Assembly (NCBI RefSeq): GCF_028335745.1 | Contig: NZ_CP116477.1 | Coordinates: forward strand, 3,286,001-3,350,000 | DNA length: 64,000 nt | Source of the DNA: Pectobacterium sp. A5351 | GTDB taxonomy: Bacteria > Pseudomonadota > Gammaproteobacteria > Enterobacterales > Enterobacteriaceae | Reading direction: 5' to 3' | Shown: one piece after another, positions 17,659 to 25,785 of the stretch | Numbering within the stretch: the stretch's first letter is position 1 | Layout of the letters: each line of letters begins with the position of its first letter | Notes under the pieces: generated by a model | Told to the model about the DNA's origin: nothing | Databases searched by the model: none | What the model saw: the letters and a program-made list of their open reading frames with translations, nothing else | Translations under genes and position numbers: made by a program

Positions 17659-18683
17659 TTACTTCATCGCAAAATCCTTGTTCATATCGAAATAAACCGG
17701 TTCAGACAGCAACCGCCAGACAATACGTGTTAACTTATTTGCTAGTGCTACGGTGGCTTTCATTTTTCCCCGGCACTCAGTGACATGATTAAGCCATCTT
17801 CCAAGGCGGTCATCCCGCTTTTGGGACTGCGCATGACCGCTCTGGCGCCATGAATGATGAGTGTCCGAAGGTCGCAGTTACCATTTTTAGTCATCGAAGT
17901 GAGGATGTGTTTCCCGCCGGAACTGTGTTGCCGGGGAACCAGACCACACCAGGCGGAAAGTAGTCTTCCGTTAGCAAATTGTTCTGCATCAACCTCACTT
18001 AAAAAAGCGGCGGCGATGAGCGGGCCAACACCCGGTATCGTCATCAGTGCTCGATAACGGGGCTGTTGTTAACACAATGCTGCGATTGCATATTCTGTTA
18101 AACGAATATATTCATTCAGTGTGTGGATTTTTTCCAATAACGTGGAAAGCAAATGGCGTAATATCGGAGACACAGGCTTTTCCGCATCTTCAATCAAATC
18201 GGGTAATCGCTGTTGTATTCCAACCGGGAACTCGAAGCCCAGTTCAGCGGCCAGAGCACGAATTTGGTTGGCAGCGGCGGTGCGCTGTTCGACCATCCAC
18301 TGACGGGCACAACGCAGCGCTTTGATATCCTGCTGCTCAACCGTTTTTACGGCAACAAAGTGAATCCCCGGACGAAATGCCGTCTCACATATTGCCAGAG
18401 CATCATTGGCATCATTTTTCTGATGACGAGTTAACGTCTTTACATGTTGGGTTGGAATGAGCCGGATGGCGTATCCCATGGATTGGAAAGTCCTCCCCCA
18501 GTAATTCGAGGTTGCACAAGCTTCTACTGCAATAAGTGTATCCGGCGGGAATTGACGAACAGTATCTAACAGCTTGCTGCGAGAAACTTTTCGATTCCAG
18601 GCAACGGTCCCATCATTCATCCAGACACAAAGCTGAAAAACGGATTTAGCCAGATCGATACCGACGACTCTTATCGTGTTCAT
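17659..18683 (-). pseudogene. Decayed IS110-family transposase
   Basis: Starts at 18683 (MNTIRVVGIDLAKSVFQLCV) with the DEDD residues in GIDLAK, AVEACATSNYW and KNDANDALAIC. One frame break occurs near 18055-18065 before MTIPGVGPLIAAAFLSE, and a second near 17800, after which MKATVALANKLTRIVWRLL and a stop at 17659 complete the family's usual end. All parts of a roughly 340-residue protein are present but in three frames. It is unlike the intact copy at 11906 except in the conserved blocks. Confidence 0.88.
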
Positions 18684-18836
18684 GATGTTGTTCCTCTATA
18701 AATGGGGCAGCTCAACATAAGTGAGGCAGGATTATGTTGAGGAGGGACGTCCATCACATCACTTGAATGGAACTCAGTCCGAGTTGAGCAATCGGATCAA
18801 TCGCCAAACAGCAAAAATAACCAACCGGACTGAGTT

Positions 18837-19874
18837 ATGCTGATCATAGCATTTATCCCCGATGAAGAACGACGCCTGATGCGAAAAGAAGCCCAGAAAA
18901 CCCGTGATAAAAACCATGCCATACGCCTCATTGCCATGCTGATGCTTCATCAGGAAATGGCTGTCACTGACGTCGCCAAAATGCTTTGTGCCGCTCGTTC
19001 ATCCGTTGGAAGATAGATAAACTGGTTTACTTTACATGGCATTGAAGGACTAAAAAGCCTCAGGCCCGGATGTACTATACGATAGCCGGTTACCGATATC
19101 CTTCAGGTTTTGCCGCTGCAGGTACAACGCTCCCCGAAAGATTTCGGCTGGCTACGTTTGCGCTGGAGTACAGAATTACTGGCCCGCATGGTTAATCAGC
19201 TTTTTGACGTGACGCTTCATCGTTCCACCTTCCACCGATACCTGAAACAGGCGGGCATTGTCTGGCGCAGAGCCGCGCCGACACTGAAAATCAAAGACCC
19301 ACACTATGAGGAAAAACGGCTTGACATCGAGCAGGTACTGGCCCGGGAGCAGATGGCCCATCCGGTGTTTTATCAGGATGAAGTCGATATCGACCTGAAC
19401 CCGAAAACCGGTGCGGACTGGATGCTAAAAGGGCAACAAAAACGCATTGTTACGCCGGGGAAAAACCAAAAGCATTATCTGGCTGGCGCGCTACATTCGG
19501 GTACGGGACGAGTCCACTACGTCAGCGGCAGCAGCAAAAATTCTTATTTATTTATCAATCATTTATAAACATTATGTCGCACCTACCGACGAGCGAAAAC
19601 CATTACGCTGGTGGTGGATAACTACATCATCCATAAAAGCCGCAAAGTGGAGCGTTGGCTGGCAGCAAATAAGAAGTTCCGGTTACTGTTCCTGCCGACT
19701 TACTCGCCGTGGCTGAATCCGATAAAGCGGCTGTGACTGTCGTTACACGAAACCATAACGCGAAATAATCAGTACCGGTACATGTGGCAATTACTGGAAC
19801 AGGTAAATCAATTTATGAACGCCACCTCGCCATTTCCCGGTAATCAACACGAGTTGGCTAAAGTGAAGCGGTAA
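18837..19874 (+). pseudogene. Decayed IS630-family transposase
   Basis: Opens with MLIIAFIPDEERRLMRKEAQ and the helix-turn-helix AVTDVAKMLCAARSSVGR, then hits a stop. The catalytic DDE part continues with VFYQDEVDIDLNPKTGADW, breaks near 19560, and resumes in another frame with TITLVVDNYIIHKSRK and FLPTYSPWLNPI, where a TGA replaces the usual Trp. At least three disabling changes are visible. Confidence 0.88.
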
Positions 19875-19898
19875 TATGCGAAGTTATTTAGGGTGTGC

Positions 19899-20216
19899 CA
19901 CTTAACTTCAAAAACAACCGGATCGAGCCCAAATTAAGCATACTCAGATAGTTTCTGGCTGTTTTTTCTGAGCGCGTTGCGATACGACGGTTTTCTTTTA
20001 GCATCGCAAAGCAACGCTCGACGCATTACGTTTTTTGTACAAGCGGATATCCAGTCTTCGGCGTCCGTTCAGACTGGCCTTTTCATTCGATTTGAACGGA
20101 ATAACCACTTTTATCTCTTTGATTTTCAAGTGATAACGTAGCAATTGATTCGAATATCCCTTATCAGCCAGCACGACTTTCGGGCGAGATTTCAGATTCC
20201 CGCTTCTTCGTATGAT
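19899..20216 (-). pseudogene. IS5-family transposase, C-terminal fragment
   Basis: Encodes RPKVVLADKGYSNQLLRYHL (the second catalytic Asp region), VVIPFKSNEK and, after a frameshift near 20035, VERCFAMLKENRRIATRSEK, ending LGSIRLFLKLSGTP. It joins the 5' part of the split recombinase at about 20216. Confidence 0.8.
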
Positions 20217-20461
20217 CCCATACCTGCGATCCAATAGGGCTGCTCGAACCTTCGCGACATGAATATAGCGCACCCTGCCCAGTCATAATCTTCGGCATCA
20301 ACACCACGTTTAAGGATGCCCGCACTTAAATTCAGCAACGAGCGCATGCTACGCCGCCCACTGGGTGCCAAGCTGCCTAACCAGACATTCAGCACCGTCG
20401 CGGAAGAAAGTACTTCCGGCTGACGTGCGCTTAACGTGCCTGATTTCTTATTCTGACCCAT
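20217..20461 (-). pseudogene. 5' part of a split XerC/D-like recombinase gene
   Basis: From an ATG at 20461: MGQNKKSGTLSARQPEVLSS, then NVWLGSLAPSGRRSMRSLLN, a core-binding SAM-like domain. A one-base loss near 20268 shifts the frame before RYIHVAKVRAALLDRRYG. The sequence then changes abruptly to IS5-family. Joined to the piece ending at 11628 it would read ALLDRRYG-VATINMTL, a seamless recombinase of about 320 residues. The alternative, two separate truncated copies, is less economical. Confidence 0.75.
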
Positions 20462-20497
20462 AACAGCCTCATTAATGCACATTAACACAAGCCAGCA

Positions 20498-20941
20498 TTA
20501 CAGCAGGCCCCGTTCAGCCATCGAGACAGTGCAGTCTCCTGCAACGATAAAGTGATCCAATACGCGCACATCGACCAACGCCAGCGCCTGCTGGAGTGAT
20601 TGCGTGATCTTGATATCCTGCTGGCTGGCTTCGGTACTGCCCGATGGGTGGTTGTGTACCAATATGACTGCGGCGGCGTTATGGTATAGAGCCTGTTTCA
20701 CCACCTCCCGCGGATAGACCGGAGTATGGCTTATCGTGCCCTGGAACAACTCACGCCACAGCAATACGCGGTTTTGGTTATCCAGCAGCACCACACCAAA
20801 AACTTCTTGTTCGCGTAGTGCCAGCGTAAACAACAGGAAGTCTCTGACTGCATCCGGTGACGTTAATTGGCATCCACGGCGCACCGTTGCGCTGAGCAGT
20901 TTCCTTGCTTGTTCAATCAACGAGCGTTCAGCAGTCGTCAT
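20498..20941 (-). CDS. RadC/YeeS-family JAB-domain protein
   Basis: 147 residues from the ATG at 20941 (MTTAERSLIEQ). The JAMM metal motif is intact: ILVHNHPSGSTEASQQD (HxHPSGx5Sx2D). Length equals YeeS of CP4-44-type islands rather than the longer housekeeping RadC. The function in islands is not established; DNA repair or recombination is often suggested. The start overlaps the end of the upstream gene by 14 bp, so the two are probably co-translated. A longer upstream start would lie wholly inside that gene and is rejected. Confidence 0.92.
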   Translation of the reverse strand: MTTAERSLIEQARKLLSATVRRGCQLTSPDAVRDFLLFTLALREQEVFGVVLLDNQNRVLLWRELFQGTISHTPVYPREVVKQALYHNAAAVILVHNHPSGSTEASQQDIKITQSLQQALALVDVRVLDHFIVAGDCTVSMAERGLL

Positions 20942-21503
20942 TATGCGGTTCCTCCCGTGTGATGAAGAAAATAGCGTCGAGGAATAATTGGTGCATACCT
21001 GCCCGTTCTCGCAGAGAACAGCGTCTGCGGCGGATACGTGTGTAAGTACTGCTATCGAAGAAATACAGCCATTCGTCATCGATATGGATCAGCACCGTCC
21101 AATGATATTGGTCACTGAGCAAGATCACGCGTCCGGGGTGTTGAGATAGCCATCGTTGACAGCGAATCAACGTAGACCGTCCTGTACGGGCAGGCTTTTG
21201 TATAAAGGGACACTGAACAGTAATGGGGTAGCGCCGATAGCGACTGGATTGCAGGAAACGCAGCATTGAGACTATCGCAGGGGTTTCCATGCCATAAGCC
21301 AGGTAATCCACTACATCATGGCGTTGATGGAGGTGATCAACGAGTGCCCTAAATAGCGGAGTCCGTTTGATTCGAGGTCCATAAAGCCAGTACAGCGAAT
21401 TCACAACACTGTATATTCCGCATAAGCTGTCTAGCGTTCCTTGCACTGCGGGAGTGAGTTTTTTGAATTGTTTCATTTTAAGAGCCACATTATTGTTGCT
21501 CAT
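20928..21503 (-). CDS. Cysteine-peptidase-like protein (papain/C39-type fold suspected)
   Basis: About 191 residues from the ATG at 21503. The order of motifs is that of a papain-like thiol peptidase: VQGTLDSLCGIYSVVNSLYW (Gln seven residues before Cys28), SDQYHWTVLIHID (His134) and YFFDSSTY (Asp150). The family name is not known to me. It is co-translated with the radC-like gene and lies in a leftward group with DUF2787. Such genes recur beside radC in enterobacterial integrative elements, but no substrate is known. Catalysis is inferred from residue order only. Confidence 0.6.
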   Translation of the reverse strand: MSNNNVALKMKQFKKLTPAVQGTLDSLCGIYSVVNSLYWLYGPRIKRTPLFRALVDHLHQRHDVVDYLAYGMETPAIVSMLRFLQSSRYRRYPITVQCPFIQKPARTGRSTLIRCQRWLSQHPGRVILLSDQYHWTVLIHIDDEWLYFFDSSTYTRIRRRRCSLRERAGMHQLFLDAIFFITREEPHNDDC

Positions 21504-21548
21504 GACGTCATGAATATATTTTTTGCGCACGCGTTATTAACTTGGAAA

Positions 21549-21971
21549 TTAGCGTTCTTGATGAACAGAAACCGTGTAAATTTTCATTTTCCAATAGCGG
21601 ATAAAGTTACGTTGCCAGAGTTCAAATAGCGCACCGCCCTCCTCTACATCAATATCGCCCATTAAATAATGCCAGACATAAGACTGACTCCAGCTAATAT
21701 CCAATTCTTTTTCCAGTTCAGGCCATGGTCCACCCATATAACTAAAGTCTGTCAGATAGTCGAAATACCAGACATCGGCATGATGTATGAGACGGATTTC
21801 TACCGGGTGGAAGCCACCGGATTCAGCTGAGTATTTCGAGTCACGGAAATTCAAGGTAACAGCAGGGGGGGTAAGCGGAGGAGGAGGTAAGTATTCAACT
21901 ATTATTTTTATAAAGGTTCGACTGACGGGTAAATGCAGCCCTGACTGATAAACAGTCATATGGTCTTTCAT
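21549..21971 (-). CDS. DUF2787-family protein
   Basis: About 140 residues from the ATG at 21971, preceded by GGAGTTCATC. Family-like blocks are LNFRDSKYSAESGGFHPVEI, WYFDYLTDFSYMGGPWPELE and GDIDVEEGGALFELWQRNFI. DUF2787 proteins occur in genomic islands near radC; their role is not known. It is the first gene of the leftward group DUF2787, peptidase-like, radC. Confidence 0.85.
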   Translation of the reverse strand: MKDHMTVYQSGLHLPVSRTFIKIIVEYLPPPPLTPPAVTLNFRDSKYSAESGGFHPVEIRLIHHADVWYFDYLTDFSYMGGPWPELEKELDISWSQSYVWHYLMGDIDVEEGGALFELWQRNFIRYWKMKIYTVSVHQER

Positions 21972-21983
21972 GATGAACTCCAT

Positions 21984-22353
21984 TTATTAATGAAGGATAT
22001 GTTGCACTAGCTGATGCATATTTACGGATAAATATCGTTACCTTTATGAGGTCAATATTTTCTGACCGAGTAGATATTGCAGCAACAGAAATACAGTCAT
22101 CTTTCAGCCAGTAAATATACATAGCAGTCGTTGATTCTGTAATGACTTACTGATTTTGGTGAATCGTGGACATCAGCAACCCTCCCATAAAAAGGATAAT
22201 AAGAACAGTAGGTGAAATATGGTGTCATACCATGAATGCTGACACATTCAAAATAGACATGTGCCAGCGCAGTCAGTATAGCAAAATAGCATACACAAAG
22301 CAATACCATTCCTGATATAAAGTGTTTATATTCAATACGTTATGATGATATGA
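21984..22353. other. Gap without a supported gene
   Basis: About 370 bp, AT-rich. Short open frames on the minus strand lack ribosome sites and family features. It must hold the promoter of the DUF2787-radC group. Confidence 0.4.
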
Positions 22354-22755
22354 CTATTTTTTAGTGGCTGATGGCTGTACCTGTTCAAGGTCTTCTGCCA
22401 CCTGCGCCAGAGCCAGTTTTAGCATCCGATCACGTGAAGCAGGAGACATGGTGCGGAACAGTTGTATCCAGAGATTCAGCTTTTCATCTACTGTCAATTG
22501 AACAGCTTCACGTTCACTTTTCAGCGACATTCCCGCCGCACTAATGTGGTACACGAACCCTTTTCCCCGCGTCCGTTTGCGTTTGATTTCGGGATGCAGA
22601 TCAGCCAGTTTTTCCAGGCGCAGACGGGCACCTTTCGCCGTTCCTGGCATACCCTCCATACCGACGAACTCTTCTGCTGTCAGCCATGTCTGCCCGTCAT
22701 TCACCTGCTCTGTGGGTAGTAGGGATTCCGAGTTACTGTTCATGTTTTTAGTCAT
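22354..22755 (-). CDS. Mu-type winged-helix DNA-binding protein
   Basis: 133 residues; the ATG at 22755 follows GGTGAG. Residues about 22-75 match the DNA-binding domain seen at the start of Mu repressor and transposase: TWLTAEEFVGMEGMPGTAKG, then RKRTRGKGFVYHISAAGM. A helical tail follows (LNLWIQLFRTMSPASRDRML). It is probably a regulator. It is divergent from a Ner-like gene 120 bp away, an arrangement like the Mu early switch. Confidence 0.75.
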   Translation of the reverse strand: MTKNMNSNSESLLPTEQVNDGQTWLTAEEFVGMEGMPGTAKGARLRLEKLADLHPEIKRKRTRGKGFVYHISAAGMSLKSEREAVQLTVDEKLNLWIQLFRTMSPASRDRMLKLALAQVAEDLEQVQPSATKK

Positions 22756-22875
22756 AAAAATCTCACCAGATATCAATGCGTTGTAAAAAAGAACAAAAAA
22801 CCAATTAAAAGGAACTTGATAAGTTCTCTTTATTCGCTTTTAATATCCATGTACTGATTCAATGGAGTTAATACA

Positions 22876-23148
22876 GTGAATAACTCATCAGCATCGCAAA
22901 AAAAGCGAAGCAAGGGAAGTCCACAGGACTGGCACCGTGCCGACATAGTGGCGGCACTGCATAAACGTGGTCTGACACTTTCGCAGCTTTCCCGTGAACA
23001 GGGGCTTGCGGCGCGAACACTCAATAACGCCTTTGAACGGCACTATCCACGTGCTGAAGGATTGATTGCCCAAGCATTAGGCATGAGACCGGAAGAACTC
23101 TGGCCGAGTCGTTACCTTGATAAAAAGTCAAAAGGGAAGCAGGAATGA
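22876..23148 (+). CDS. Nlp/Ner-family transcriptional regulator
   Basis: 90 residues with the typical Nlp/Ner frame: DWHRADIVAALHKRGLTLSQ, LSREQGLAARTLNNAF, ALGMRPEELWPSRY. Family members act as DNA-binding regulators in Mu-like phages and their relatives. Its stop overlaps the start of the next gene (ATGA, 23145-23148), so the two are coupled. Confidence 0.92.
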   Translation: MNNSSASQKKRSKGSPQDWHRADIVAALHKRGLTLSQLSREQGLAARTLNNAFERHYPRAEGLIAQALGMRPEELWPSRYLDKKSKGKQE

Positions 23149-23669
23149 GTACTACGGTGACTCAGGTGGTCGAGAGTTTTGAATACCTGTTCTCGTCACT
23201 TTACCGGAAGGATTTCGTCAGGACATTACGGCTGAACGAATGCAGTGAAAGGGAATTATTGCCACTGGTGCGTTGTTACCTGCTTGGATGGTTTGCCGAT
23301 CAGGTAACGCCGGAAGTTAAAAGCAAGCTGCCGGACACGCTGCGCGGCAATGGTTACATTGATTTCATCATCGATGATGTGGCAGTGGAATTTGCAGTAA
23401 GACGCCCTACTGCCTCCCGGCCTGTGATCTCGGCAACGGTGAACAGCACGGAAATCAAGAAATTGATGAAGTATGACGGTAAGTCGCTGCTAGTGCTGTT
23501 TGATTTCTCCAGCACGCCATGGACCGAAGAACAATTGGACTCATTTCGTGACTGGCCCTCACTAGGTAAAGGGAACCATAAAAAGTCGGCGTTTAATGTG
23601 GCTTATTTCTACACCACGCGGCGACCACTGGCGTTTCACAGAATCACTAAAAATATCCGGGTGCTGTAG
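23145..23669 (+). CDS. Unknown protein coupled to the Ner-like regulator
   Basis: 174 residues, start overlapping the previous stop. I do not recognise the family. The centre reads GNGYIDFIIDDVAVEFAVRR, in which Asp and Glu are spaced as in PD-(D/E)xK nucleases (D, then ExxR in place of ExK). That is weak evidence for a nuclease fold. No signal peptide or membrane helix is visible. Confidence 0.65.
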   Translation: MSTTVTQVVESFEYLFSSLYRKDFVRTLRLNECSERELLPLVRCYLLGWFADQVTPEVKSKLPDTLRGNGYIDFIIDDVAVEFAVRRPTASRPVISATVNSTEIKKLMKYDGKSLLVLFDFSSTPWTEEQLDSFRDWPSLGKGNHKKSAFNVAYFYTTRRPLAFHRITKNIRVL

Positions 23670-23758
23670 CAGCTAAGGCCAGCACCCAGTTCCATCATGG
23701 CGCGCCAATAACGACCATGACACTTTGATATCACGATTAATATAAAGGAGCTTCATTT

Positions 23759-24139
23759 ATGAAACCTCTGCTATTGGCTGTTGCCTTGTTCTCACCACTG
23801 GCAATGTCTGCCACGTTCCATCTAGCCAGCAAAACCGCCACCATGACAATTGAAATGAGCGATCAGTCAAAGTCGCCAATTAAATTTGAAATCATAGGTA
23901 ACGGACCAGCCATTAACGGTATGCCCGGCGTCTGTGAAATCAGTGGTGAAGCCCCATTTTGGGCAGGAACCGACTCCGGTTTAGCGTGGATGTATCTGTC
24001 ACCCGACAAAAAGACCATGGTGCTGATTAAAGGCCGTTCAGATGACAATTGGGCGGTACTCAGCCTGCTTCCTCTAGGGCTTTGTGGCGTGGGCGCAGAG
24101 AACTCTATTGATGGCGTTTATACCGCCAGAAAAAAATAA
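23759..24139 (+). CDS. Small secreted protein of unknown function
   Basis: 126 residues with a classical signal peptide (MKPLLLAVALFSPLAMSA, cleavage probably after MSA). The mature part is beta-rich with two Cys (GVCEIS and GLCGVG) that could form a disulfide. A GGAG-like site (AAAGGAG) precedes the start. It is followed by a lipoprotein gene on the same strand, so a cell-envelope role is possible. Confidence 0.75.
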   Translation: MKPLLLAVALFSPLAMSATFHLASKTATMTIEMSDQSKSPIKFEIIGNGPAINGMPGVCEISGEAPFWAGTDSGLAWMYLSPDKKTMVLIKGRSDDNWAVLSLLPLGLCGVGAENSIDGVYTARKK

Positions 24140-24285
24140 AACAGCACGCTTTATTCTCAAGGTAAGGATTGGATATGGCACAGATCACGACATGGCAACG
24201 CTGCCAGAAAAAACAACATGTCGCCAAACTCTTTAAACCGACGCCGCTATGCAGAAACTTTACGGCCAACGCAGGGAAAATCTCA

Positions 24286-24663
24286 ATGTCTTCTATACGC
24301 AAAACGCTTATCGTCATGACTACCGGAATACTTCTGACCGGATGCAACGCCGGAACGCCAGAATGCAACAGCGATGATGCCAAAAATTTGGTGATCAGCA
24401 TCGCCACAGAACAACTGGCAAAACAAACTGCGATGCTGAAAAAATCACAATTATCCGGTTTAGCCCCCAAGAATATCGAGCAGATTAAATTCTCTGTGAA
24501 CACCGTCAGAACAATGCAACACCATAAATCACCGGAAATCTATGAGTGTGCGGCTAACTTGCTTATGACTGGCTCGGAAAAGTCAACAACGCTGCCAATC
24601 ACCTATACGGTGCAACAAACCGATGACCGCAAACAGTTTCTCGTCAACGTTGTCGGCTTGTAA
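24286..24663 (+). CDS. Predicted lipoprotein of unknown function
   Basis: 125 residues if started at 24286 (MSSIRKTL), giving a proper lipoprotein signal with lipobox LTGC (TTGILLTGCNAG). An earlier in-frame start at 24169 or 24175 would add about 39 residues that do not look like a signal sequence and is less likely. The Asn after the lipid Cys argues for outer-membrane sorting. No family recognised. Confidence 0.75.
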   Translation: MSSIRKTLIVMTTGILLTGCNAGTPECNSDDAKNLVISIATEQLAKQTAMLKKSQLSGLAPKNIEQIKFSVNTVRTMQHHKSPEIYECAANLLMTGSEKSTTLPITYTVQQTDDRKQFLVNVVGL

Positions 24664-24720
24664 CCATTGTTCACTCAGGGATACGACACGCCAATAAAAT
24701 AGAATTCCACTGGATAATCC

Positions 24721-25332
24721 ATGCGAAAAAATAAACTTAACAAACGCTCTGCATTTTTTGCGTATCTCGATGCGGAAGGTATCCAGTGGAAACGAAACGG
24801 AAAAACGACAGAAGTTTTCGGTAGTCTTCATTTGCACCAACACCAGGGTAGTCGCTTCAAAGTTCCTGCCAACCTCTGTATTCACGGCGATGTTCACTTT
24901 GCTGAATACTGCAAAATCCCGAAAAACATCGAGGTAACGGGAAGCCTGTATATTCATGGCTCCCCACTTTGCCGTTATAACTCGAAAATCACCATACCGG
25001 CATCATTGAAAGTCGGTTCAAGCGTGTACCTGTACCACTACAACGGGTGTTGGCCGATTAATATCAACGTCATCAATGGGCATTTTTTCTGGATTTACTC
25101 AGACATCAAAGGCCTTCCCGAGATCTTTGTGGTGAAAGGCGAAATGGATGTTAGCGGGTCAATTCTTAGAACCCCACCGTCTGATCTGACGGTGGATGGT
25201 GATTTGAAAATGCTGGGTACTCGGGCGACTCATTTGCCAGAGCGGATGGCGTTGGGGGGAGTATTGAATCTTTCGTTCTTACAGATTGTGATATCTACCA
25301 GAATATTTTATTCAATAAACCATATTAAATGA
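24721..25332 (+). CDS. Repeat-containing solenoid-like protein, C-terminus probably broken
   Basis: 203 residues. From about residue 30 it shows irregular 20-residue units such as VFGSLHLHQHQGSRFKVPAN, EVTGSLYIHGSPL and DLTVDGDLKMLGTRATHLPE, like the LP-x-L-x-V-x-G-D-L repeats of secreted leucine-rich and beta-solenoid proteins. No signal peptide is visible. The last repeat (GGVLNLSF) runs into an unrelated tail, so the 3' end was probably lost. The function is unknown; an effector-like protein is possible. Confidence 0.6.
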   Translation: MRKNKLNKRSAFFAYLDAEGIQWKRNGKTTEVFGSLHLHQHQGSRFKVPANLCIHGDVHFAEYCKIPKNIEVTGSLYIHGSPLCRYNSKITIPASLKVGSSVYLYHYNGCWPININVINGHFFWIYSDIKGLPEIFVVKGEMDVSGSILRTPPSDLTVDGDLKMLGTRATHLPERMALGGVLNLSFLQIVISTRIFYSINHIK

Positions 25333-25785
25333 TTTCGCACATTGATGCTTCACTTATCATTGCAAAAGATCAGAACTAATAGGGACATCCCCCTATAAAA
25401 TAAATATAGTGATATGATGCAACAGCTGTTTGATCATCAATGGCTAAAAAACATTAAAAATACCGAAAATACGTAATTTTATAGCTCAAAGAATAATTAT
25501 AATCATTGATAGCAATAGCAATAGCAATAGCAATAGCAATAGCAATAGCAATAGCAATAGCAATAGCAATAGCAATAGCAATAGCAATAGCAATAGCAAT
25601 AGCACCATAAGATGGTCTATCTATATTATCTGTAAAAAAACTGATGATTATAAATAAACATCACCGCAATATTTAATAAAAAATGAAGAAAATCCTATCG
25701 TAAATAAATACCAGTAATAATCTGTTAATCTTGCAGAGTATAACCATGAAAAAATGGTTATAATTCACTCTAATTCCCTGTAAGG
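25333..25785. other. AT-rich non-coding stretch with a hexanucleotide array
   Basis: No gene is supported. It contains the (ATAGCA)16 array and ends at the IS10-like insertion. A short hairpin (AACCAT / ATGGTT) lies near 25742. Confidence 0.5.
25509..25604. repeat. Tandem hexanucleotide array, (ATAGCA)16
   Basis: Sixteen perfect head-to-tail copies of ATAGCA, 96 bp, with no interruption. It lies in non-coding DNA 176 bp past the solenoid-like gene and 182 bp before the IS10-like element. Perfect arrays of this kind change length by slippage. Confidence 0.98.

Noticed and set aside
17467..17733. Plus-strand protein gene between IS remnants
   Set aside because: No ribosome site or family features; its end is antisense to the end of the decayed IS110 transposase.
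20942..21079. N-terminal extension of the radC-like protein
   Set aside because: It lies wholly within the upstream peptidase-like gene, lacks a ribosome site and does not resemble RadC.
25509..25604. CRISPR array
   Set aside because: The unit is a 6-bp tandem repeat without spacers, and no cas gene is near.
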